Source of the DNA: Streptomyces leeuwenhoekii
Lineage (GTDB): Bacteria > Actinomycetota > Actinomycetes > Streptomycetales > Streptomycetaceae
DNA length: 64,000 nucleotides
Assembly: GCF_001013905.1 (NCBI RefSeq)
Contig: NZ_LN831790.1
Coordinates: 7,330,001 to 7,394,000 of the forward strand
Reading direction: 5' to 3'
The position numbers were made by a program, and so were the translations under genes. How positions within the stretch are numbered: the first letter of the stretch is position 1; every line of letters begins with the position of its first letter. This document shows positions 16,880-23,411 of the stretch, one piece after another. Below the pieces are notes generated by a model that saw nothing but the letters and a program-made list of their open reading frames with translations, was not told the origin of the DNA and searched no databases.

Positions 16880-18295
16880 TCAGGAGTGCGGGGAGGGCCT
16901 GCCGAGCAGATGGATCGCGCAGGCCGCCAGGCAGGCCGCCGCCGCCCCGCAGACCGACGGCAGTACGGCCGGGCCCGGCGGCAGGTCCAGCCAGGTGACC
17001 GCCCCGGCTCCGGCGGCGGCCGCCAGACAGAGCACGGCCGGCGGCCAGGCCGCCCCGAACGCCTGGAGCAGCAGGGCGGTCCACAGGGCGGCCGCCAGCA
17101 GCAGGAGCGCGGCCGGGTCGGAGGCGGTCAGCAGGGCCGGGGGGAGCAGCAGCAGGAGATACCCGGACACGCACAGTGCGAGGACCGCGGCCGAGCGGAG
17201 CAGGAATCCCCGGGGTGTCGCGCTGACCCGCAGCGCGGCGACCGACCAGCCGCGGTAGCGGTACAGCAGCCATTCGGCCGGGCCCATGCTCACGGTCAGG
17301 GCGATCACCGCGTACGGCTCCCGCCGACCCTCCAGCATCACCAGGACCGCGGCGGCCAGTCCGAACAGACCGTAGGGGAGCGAGGAGAGCAGGCGCGGCC
17401 GGGGCCCGTCGGCGGCGGCCGGGGCGGCGAGGCCCGCCCGCAGGACGCCACCGGCGGCGGCGAGCGTGGCCAGCAGCGCCAGCAGCGGCAGTCCCGCCCG
17501 CAGCAGCGGGCCCGGCTCCCACCACGGCAGCACCGCACCGCCGGCGATCAGCGGGCCGAGCGCGGCCAGCAGCAACCGCTCCCGGCCGAGCACCAGCAGT
17601 ACCCCCGCCGCGGCGAGATACAGCGACTGAGCCGCCGCCACCGCGGTGACCCGGCCGCCCCCGGCGGGCAGTGCGGCCAGGCCCGTCGCCACCGCCGCGC
17701 CGAGCAGCGAACCGGTCAGCAGGGTGCGGGCGGCTTCCCGGCGCCCCGTCACCAGCCGCAGGTGCGCCCGGTGGCCGAGCGCCTGCCCCCACGCCCAGGA
17801 GACGACGCCCGCCACGATCAGGACGGCGGCGTGCCGGTCGACCCGCCACAACGGGGCGGTGAGCAGATAGGCCAGGGCGGGCAGCGCGAACAGCACTCCG
17901 CGCAGCAGGCAGCGCACTGTGTCGGGCCGCCACGGGTCGGCCGCGGGCGGCGGCTCGGGAAACGTCCGGGGCACCTGCGCGTACAGTGCGGACGCCAGCG
18001 AGAACAGGTTCGGATGGCCGTAGCGCTCCTTGATCACGGAGGCGGTCATGCCCTCCGACTCCAGCAGCGCGGCCACCTCGTACGGGTGGACGGCGGGGCC
18101 GATGCGGTCGGCCAGTTCGGCGGCGAGCGCGCTGACGGCCTCCTCGTCGGGCCCCTGCCGGGGCAGCCGGATCGTGAGAGTGGTGTCGTCCAGGGCCCAG
18201 CGGGGCCGGCGGCGGGGCCGGGGCGGCCGGGCCAGCCGCAGCGCCAGCGTCTCCTGCTCGGCGCCGCCGGGTTCCAGGGATATCGGCCCGCTCAT
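16880..18295 (-). CDS. Polytopic membrane protein, putative polysaccharide export/synthesis partner
   Basis: A 471-residue protein. Residues 1-130 are soluble and probably cytoplasmic; the rest carries about ten to twelve hydrophobic segments rich in Leu/Ala. ATG 18295 overlaps the stop of the PelF-like gene (ATGA), so translation is coupled. I do not recognise a family with confidence. In Pel systems PelF works with PelG, a 12-helix flippase-like protein, and this gene sits where PelG would, but the soluble N-terminal region differs from PelG. A role in moving the growing polymer across the membrane is inference from position and topology. Confidence 0.6.
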   Translation of the reverse strand: MSGPISLEPGGAEQETLALRLARPPRPRRRPRWALDDTTLTIRLPRQGPDEEAVSALAAELADRIGPAVHPYEVAALLESEGMTASVIKERYGHPNLFSLASALYAQVPRTFPEPPPAADPWRPDTVRCLLRGVLFALPALAYLLTAPLWRVDRHAAVLIVAGVVSWAWGQALGHRAHLRLVTGRREAARTLLTGSLLGAAVATGLAALPAGGGRVTAVAAAQSLYLAAAGVLLVLGRERLLLAALGPLIAGGAVLPWWEPGPLLRAGLPLLALLATLAAAGGVLRAGLAAPAAADGPRPRLLSSLPYGLFGLAAAVLVMLEGRREPYAVIALTVSMGPAEWLLYRYRGWSVAALRVSATPRGFLLRSAAVLALCVSGYLLLLLPPALLTASDPAALLLLAAALWTALLLQAFGAAWPPAVLCLAAAAGAGAVTWLDLPPGPAVLPSVCGAAAACLAACAIHLLGRPSPHS

Positions 18296-19803
18296 CCGGT
18301 CAGGCTCCCCAGGCTGGTGACCGCCGGGGCGGGCAGGACGATCCGGGCGGGCATCTCCCGCGGGCCCGCGGCCAGTTCGTGGTAGATGGAGCGGAAGGTG
18401 TCGATGGTCTGGCGCAGGGTGAACTGCTCGATGACCCGCAGCCGGGCCGCCTCGCCCATGGCCTGGCGCCGGGCCGGGTCGCGCAGCAGCTCCAGCGCGG
18501 CGGCGGCCATCGCGTCCGGGTCGCGCGGCGGCACCACGAGACCGGTGTCGCCCACGGCCTCCCGCACCCCGCCCACGTCGGTGGAGACGGTGGCCCGTCC
18601 GCACGACATCGCCTCGATCAGCGTGAACGGGAAGCCCTCGCTGATGCTGGAGAGCATCACGACGTTCCCGGCGGCGTAGGCGTCCTTGATGTCCTCGACG
18701 CGCCCCTCGAACGTCACGGCGTCGGCGTGCCCCAGCTCGGCGGCCAGTGCCTCGCAGCGTTCCCGGTAGCCCTCTCCGCCCCGGGGCGTCCCGCCGAACA
18801 ACCGCAGCCGGACCTCGGGCAGTCGGGCCCGGACCAGGGCGAAGGCGCGGATCAGGGTCTCCAGGTCCTTGATGGGGTCGACCCGCCCGGCCCAGCTGAG
18901 GGTGAGGTTCTCCGGCTCGGGCCCGGCCGGGGGGAAGGCGGCGGGGTCGACGCCGTTGTAGACCGTGCGGATCGACGCCGGGTCGGCCCCGCCCTGCTCC
19001 TCCCACAGCCGGTTGTAGCGGTTGCCGGGGGTGATGAGCGCCGCGCGGCGGTAGCTCTCCTCCGCCAGCAGCCGGAAGAAGCCCAGGACCACCGCCTTGA
19101 CCGGCCAGCGGTATGGCGCGGTCCGGTAGCCGAGGTAGCGCTCGCGCAGGTAGACGCCGTGCTCGGTGAGCAGCAGCGGAACCCCGTGCCGCTCCAGTGC
19201 CGCCAGCCCCGGCAGCACGGCGACACCGCCGCTGACCGCGTGGGCCACGCCCTCCTCGGGCGGCGAAGCGGCCAGCGGGCGCAGCGCGTGTTCCAGCAGG
19301 GCGGTCGCGGTGAGCGCGTCGTGCAGCGTCGGCCCCGCCTCCCGCACCACCAGGCCCGGCCGCGTCCACACCTGCGTCAGGACCGTGATGGCCGTGTCGT
19401 CCCGCAGGAAGGGGCTGAGCAGGCCGTCCGCCGCCGCCCCGGCCAGCGCGTACAGCGCGGGCGCGAAACCGTCCTCGGCGCACGGGTCGACCAGCGCGGT
19501 CAGGAACCGCTCGTAGGCTTCGGCGAGCCGGCGGCGGGCACGGCCGCGGGGCGGGCGGCCCGGGGGAGCGGCACCCCACATCGGCACGGATACGACACGC
19601 GACACGTGTCCGGGCAGGTCCCACACGATCGGCTCGCGCCCGGTGCCGGTGACGGCGATGACGTCGAAGTCGAGGTCGGGCATGCCGGTGACGAGCTGGT
19701 CGCACCAGACGCTCACACCGCCGTGACTGTGCGGGTAGGTGCCTTCGGTGAGCAGGGTGACGCGCGGTGCGCCGGAGCGCCGCGCGCCGTGGTGAACGTG
19801 CAT
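18292..19803 (-). CDS. PelF-like GT4 glycosyltransferase
   Basis: A 503-residue GT-B-fold glycosyltransferase. The N-terminal block LLTEGTYPHSHGGVSVW (residues 17-33) is the hallmark of PelF, the cytoplasmic polymerase of Pel polysaccharide. TEHGVYLRERYLG and ITPGNRYNRLW follow in the first Rossmann domain, and the donor-binding EX7E motif lies in SEGFPFTLIEAMSCGRATVS. It should polymerise a UDP- or NDP-HexNAc. ATG 19803 is chosen for GGAG seven bases upstream. It is 85 bases downstream of the deacetylase gene and overlaps the membrane-protein gene. Gram-negative PelD/PelE partners are not present. Confidence 0.83.
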   Translation of the reverse strand: MHVHHGARRSGAPRVTLLTEGTYPHSHGGVSVWCDQLVTGMPDLDFDVIAVTGTGREPIVWDLPGHVSRVVSVPMWGAAPPGRPPRGRARRRLAEAYERFLTALVDPCAEDGFAPALYALAGAAADGLLSPFLRDDTAITVLTQVWTRPGLVVREAGPTLHDALTATALLEHALRPLAASPPEEGVAHAVSGGVAVLPGLAALERHGVPLLLTEHGVYLRERYLGYRTAPYRWPVKAVVLGFFRLLAEESYRRAALITPGNRYNRLWEEQGGADPASIRTVYNGVDPAAFPPAGPEPENLTLSWAGRVDPIKDLETLIRAFALVRARLPEVRLRLFGGTPRGGEGYRERCEALAAELGHADAVTFEGRVEDIKDAYAAGNVVMLSSISEGFPFTLIEAMSCGRATVSTDVGGVREAVGDTGLVVPPRDPDAMAAAALELLRDPARRQAMGEAARLRVIEQFTLRQTIDTFRSIYHELAAGPREMPARIVLPAPAVTSLGSLTG

Positions 19804-19888
19804 CGTTGTGCTCCACGGCCGATGTGTGGGGTGGTCGTGCGGGCCCCCGCCGCCGGTGGGCGGCCGGGGCCCCGGTGCCGTACGCCGG

Positions 19889-22027
19889 TCAGCTCGGCGC
19901 GCCGGGCAGGACCGGCTCGGCCACGCCCTGGGGCACCCGGGTGTCGGGGGCCGGGGCCGTGGCCGGTGTGGAGCCGTTCGCGTCGGTGGCCGTGGGAGTG
20001 GAAGGTGACGCGGACGACGGCAGAGTGAGAGTGAGCGGTGTGATCCCGGCACCGGTCCAGCCGGACCGCTGGCCGGCGTACGCCTCGCCGAAGGCCGTTC
20101 CGGCGCGTGTGGTGCCCTGCGGCATGGTCGCGGGCACCGCCACGCCGGCCGGGCCGTCGACGGTGACGGTGTCGCCGACGCGGTAGGCCGTGACCTGCCC
20201 GCTCTGCACGGCCGCCCGCCACGCGCCGCGTCGCTGGAGTTCCTTGCCGATCTCCTTCATCCGCAGGTTGACCACCGGGGTGTTCTCCGCGAACAGCGTG
20301 TCGTAGGTGTTCAGCACACCGTCCAGGACCGGGTAGGCGATGCGGTCCTCGGCCAGGTTCGACTGGTGGATGAAGTGCGGCTTCGGGTCGTTGGCGAGCA
20401 CGTGACCGAGGGCGATCTGCCGCTCCAGGGGCACGATGTGCCCGGTGTAGCCGGTGGCCGGGTCGAGCGGCGCGGGCAGGCAGGTGGTGGTGGCCGGGTT
20501 GTCCTCGCAGATGCCGCTGCCGCCCTGGGCGCGGCTGGTGTAGATCCAGTTGTACTCGTCGACCTGCTCGGCGGCCCGCCCGGCGTTGTAGAAGATGTTC
20601 ATCGGGTAGCGGGGGACCGTCGTGGCGGGGCCGACCTTGCGCTGCTGCGGCTCGCGGGAGTTGTCCGCGGCCAGCCAGGTGACGCCGTTGTCGGCCAGGG
20701 CGAGCGCCAGGTTGGGGTTGTCGGCGGGCTGCTGGGGCAGTACCCGCAGTCCGGAGTGCTCACCGGTGACCAGCTCGTCGTTGTCCAGGGGGAGTCCGGC
20801 GAGCTGTCCCCAGACGCGGTTGTGGGCGATCTCGTCGGCGACATCGAAGCGGCTGACCCACTTGGTGCTGCCGTCGGCGTTGGTGGCGCACCGCCAGGGC
20901 ACTACCGAGGTGTCCTGCTCGCAGCCGAGGAAAGCGTGCGTGTACGTGTGGTTGATCCAGCGGAACTCGTTGCGCTGGGCGAGGAGCCTGTCGGCCAGCG
21001 GGTCGGCGCCGTTGTTGTCCTCGCGGTGGTCGGCGCTGCCGGCGCCGTTGTAGGCGAAGTCCAGGGTGAAGTCGCGCTCCCGCTGCCAGGCGACGGCGTG
21101 GTCGACGTCCGCGGGCGACATGCGGATCGGGTCCGGGGTGACGTTCGGGTCCGTGCAGTCCACGTCGCCGGGCGTGCAGTTGAGCGTGGCGTTCCAGCGG
21201 TCGTCCGCCGCGAACACGTCGTCGACGTGGACGGCGAAGTAGTTGCGGGAGGTGCCCAGGTGCACACCGCCGGTCATCCACTGCACGATGCCGCGGGCCA
21301 GCAGCCGGAACTGCTGCTGGTACCGGTTGTAGACGAAGGTGACGACCAGCTCGCGCCGCCCGTCGTGCCGGTACTCGCCGACCAGGGAGCCCCGCTTCGT
21401 GGTGCCCGGGATCGGCGCCTGGACGTACGGGGTGAAGTCGGCACCCGCCACCGGCGTCGACAGATAGGCGTAACTCTCGCCCACCGTAGGGGAGTTGTCT
21501 TCGAACGGCACCGGGCCGTCGAGGTAGCCGAACGGGCCCGCCCGGCCGGCGTCCGTCACCTCGGCCCGCACCCCGTCGACGCTGCCGGAGTAGCCGCCGT
21601 AGATCGGGTACTGGAGCCCGGCCTCGGGGCGGGCGTAGGTGTACGCGTCGACCTGCGGGATGCCGTAGGTCTTCTCGTAGGTCACGAGCGCGGCCATCTC
21701 CGCGGAGTTCGCCGGGAACGGATTGTCGTTGGGCAGGACGACGGCCTGGAACTTCGCGCGTTCCCGTCCACCGACGGTGTCCGCGAGGTAGCCGGCGTCG
21801 ATCACCGGCCGGTCGGACCGGGTGAGGTCGATCTCGGTGTACGGCGTTCCGGCGGCGTCCAGTTCGGCCGCGATGGCCTCGGTGGACGGGCCGCCGTCGC
21901 TCACGATCAGCACCCGCAGATCGACGCGGGGTGCCGAGGCGTCGGCGGAGGCCGCCGTGGTCGGCACACCTAGGGCGGCTATGAGTGCGCCCGACGTGAG
22001 CAGGGCAGTGCGTATGGTCCGCTTCAT
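19889..22027 (-). CDS. Secreted Agd3/CE18-like polysaccharide deacetylase
   Basis: A 712-residue exported protein: a Sec signal with KRTIRTALLTSGAL ends near Ala30. Residues 35-255 form a beta-rich module at the position of the CBM87 carbohydrate-binding domain of Agd3. The catalytic domain starts near HVDDVF (His267, Asp269, Asp270) and includes WINHTYTH (358-364), the metal-binding motifs of the deacetylase fold. A C-terminal beta domain and a Ser/Thr/Pro tail follow. Fungal Agd3 deacetylates galactosaminogalactan outside the cell; this protein probably does the same to the polymer of this operon. It is the first gene of the minus-strand block, and its ribosome-binding site lies in a hairpin (22038-22055). 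Confidence 0.8.
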   Translation of the reverse strand: MKRTIRTALLTSGALIAALGVPTTAASADASAPRVDLRVLIVSDGGPSTEAIAAELDAAGTPYTEIDLTRSDRPVIDAGYLADTVGGRERAKFQAVVLPNDNPFPANSAEMAALVTYEKTYGIPQVDAYTYARPEAGLQYPIYGGYSGSVDGVRAEVTDAGRAGPFGYLDGPVPFEDNSPTVGESYAYLSTPVAGADFTPYVQAPIPGTTKRGSLVGEYRHDGRRELVVTFVYNRYQQQFRLLARGIVQWMTGGVHLGTSRNYFAVHVDDVFAADDRWNATLNCTPGDVDCTDPNVTPDPIRMSPADVDHAVAWQRERDFTLDFAYNGAGSADHREDNNGADPLADRLLAQRNEFRWINHTYTHAFLGCEQDTSVVPWRCATNADGSTKWVSRFDVADEIAHNRVWGQLAGLPLDNDELVTGEHSGLRVLPQQPADNPNLALALADNGVTWLAADNSREPQQRKVGPATTVPRYPMNIFYNAGRAAEQVDEYNWIYTSRAQGGSGICEDNPATTTCLPAPLDPATGYTGHIVPLERQIALGHVLANDPKPHFIHQSNLAEDRIAYPVLDGVLNTYDTLFAENTPVVNLRMKEIGKELQRRGAWRAAVQSGQVTAYRVGDTVTVDGPAGVAVPATMPQGTTRAGTAFGEAYAGQRSGWTGAGITPLTLTLPSSASPSTPTATDANGSTPATAPAPDTRVPQGVAEPVLPGAPS

Positions 22028-22037
22028 GCGGTGATGT

Positions 22038-22144
22038 CCCCTCCCAGGGCAGGGGTGAACATCGCTCCGCGGAGCGGACGCACCCCCTCGCGTGACGCCG
22101 GCTTCCCCCTCAGAGGCCGGTCGCCAACACGTCCGTCGCGTCAC
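22038..22144 (-). promoter_or_regulatory. Structured 5' leader of the polysaccharide operon, RBS in a hairpin
   Basis: Read on the minus strand, the leader holds three nested or stacked inverted repeats. GTGACGC (22144-22138) pairs with GCGTCAC (22098-22092) and encloses CCGGC/GCCGG. CGCTCCGCGGAGCG (22076-22063) is a perfect palindrome. CCCCT (22055-22051) pairs with AGGGG (22042-22038), the latter being part of the Shine-Dalgarno sequence of the deacetylase gene. This layout resembles a cis-regulatory RNA acting on translation. I could not match it to a known riboswitch consensus. Confidence 0.4.
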
Positions 22145-22416
22145 ATGGTGAGGTCTCTGTGGAAATTTTGTGCCCCTGCTGCGAAACCTGACTGAAAACT
22201 GTAGGGGTGCGGCAGGTGGCTGTCGTGGGGCGAGAGTGGGGCCGGCGGCCTGTCGTGCAGGCCGGTCCTGCTCTGCTCCGGGGGTGCCGTGCAGGTGGGG
22301 GGAGTGCGACTCACCGGCGGGCCGGTGGCCCGCCGGTGGAGAGACCGTTGGTGAGGTCCGCGCCGCGCCGGGAAGCGTTGGCCGATTTTCGGTCAACGCT
22401 TCACCCGGTGTGTGCG
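22145..22416. other. Spacer upstream of the polysaccharide operon leader
   Basis: Together with the leader this makes a gene-free gap of about 390 bases. A locally AT-richer stretch (about 22155-22200) is the best candidate for the operon promoter on the minus strand. No gene is supported. Confidence 0.4.
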
Positions 22417-22944
22417 TCAGGCGCAGAGAACGCGCGTCTCGGGCGTGTAGACCGGGCCGCCGCTGTAGTTCGTGCTGTCGCTGAACTCGGCGTAGAAGTA
22501 CGAGTAGAAGCCGATGTTCCCGTTGCAGCCGGAGTCGGCGGCGATCTGCAGCGTCAGCGTCACCGTCCGGCTCTGGCCGGGCGGGATGGGGGCGTTGTAG
22601 TTGGTGCCGAGGTTGGAGGGGCCGGTGCCCGAACAGGGGGTGCTGCCGTTGGCGGTGGCGAGGCTGCAGCCGGTGATCGAGTACTTCAGGTCGGGGCGCT
22701 GCGTGGTCAGCCAGGTGGGGTCGATCGTCTGGTAGACGAACCAGAGGTCGTAGGTCTTGTTGTTGGTGAGGGTCATCGTCAGGTTCACCGTGCCGCCCGG
22801 AGTGGTGGTGGCGGCGTCGGTGGTGAACTTCAGGTCGGCGGGGTTCGGGTCGGCCGCGCTCGCGGAGGGGGCCAGGCCGAACAGGGCGAGGGCGAGGGCG
22901 AGGACGGCGCTGAGGCCGAGGCGTCTCATCAAGGGTGATCGCAT
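22417..22944 (-). CDS. Small secreted beta-sandwich protein
   Basis: A 175-residue exported protein: MRSPLMRRLGLSAVLALALA leads to a signal cleavage near PSASAA. The mature part of about 140 residues reads like an immunoglobulin/DUF11-type beta-sandwich (PGGTVNLTMTLTNNKTYDLW, then PPGQSRTVTLTLQIAA), with four cysteines that could form two disulfides. Such domains often mediate surface adhesion or carbohydrate contact. ATG 22944 and ATG 22929 are both possible starts; neither has a good ribosome-binding site. It precedes the polysaccharide operon in the same direction, but the 390-base gap with its own leader argues for separate transcription. Confidence 0.7.
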   Translation of the reverse strand: MRSPLMRRLGLSAVLALALALFGLAPSASAADPNPADLKFTTDAATTTPGGTVNLTMTLTNNKTYDLWFVYQTIDPTWLTTQRPDLKYSITGCSLATANGSTPCSGTGPSNLGTNYNAPIPPGQSRTVTLTLQIAADSGCNGNIGFYSYFYAEFSDSTNYSGGPVYTPETRVLCA

Positions 22945-23411
22945 GGCCCGGGAGGCTAGACACGGGGTGTGCGCGCCGTCTGCCCCCGCGCCGGCGTTCC
23001 TGGGGGGAGACGGCCGAAAGTAGGTGTTCCACGAACCAGATGTGGAAGAAGTGTGTGGGCGGGGTGGAGGATGCATAGGTGCACGGTGGAGGCGGTGCGG
23101 CGGGGGGAGCCGGTGACGAGACCGGACCCGGCGCCCCGAGGGGACGGTGGCGGCGGTATTGGCCGGTACTCGTCGTGCCGCCTTCCGCCCGGAAGGACCG
23201 CGCCCGGGGCCGGCCGTGTACGTCCGGCCAGCGGGCCGTCGCCCGGCGGTCCTCCGGACCGGCGCCCGGAGCCCCGCGCTGAGCCGGGCGGTCACGTCCT
23301 TCCGTAATCGGCCGGAAGTCGCCGGTGGTCACTTCGCGCCCATTGATGTGGCGGCCCGCCACCGCTTCGATGGCCCCTGCCGGTGCGCCTCGCCACCGGC
23401 ACCGACGACAC
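22945..23411. other. Divergent intergenic region
   Basis: About 470 bases between the small secreted protein (minus) and the metalloprotease (plus), so it must contain both promoters. TTCCAC (23027-23032) and GTGGAA (23042-23047) form an inverted repeat with a 9-base spacer, a possible operator near the minus-strand promoter. No gene is supported. Confidence 0.45.

Noticed and set aside
15785..18385. An 866-codon plus-strand open frame
   Set aside because: It runs antisense to the LegB-like and membrane-protein genes and has Gln/Gly/Arg-rich shadow composition.
16880..19816. A single large minus-strand protein covering both the membrane protein and part of the glycosyltransferase region
   Set aside because: Its upstream part is the wrong frame through the PelF-like gene; the true membrane-protein start overlaps the PelF stop at 18292-18295.
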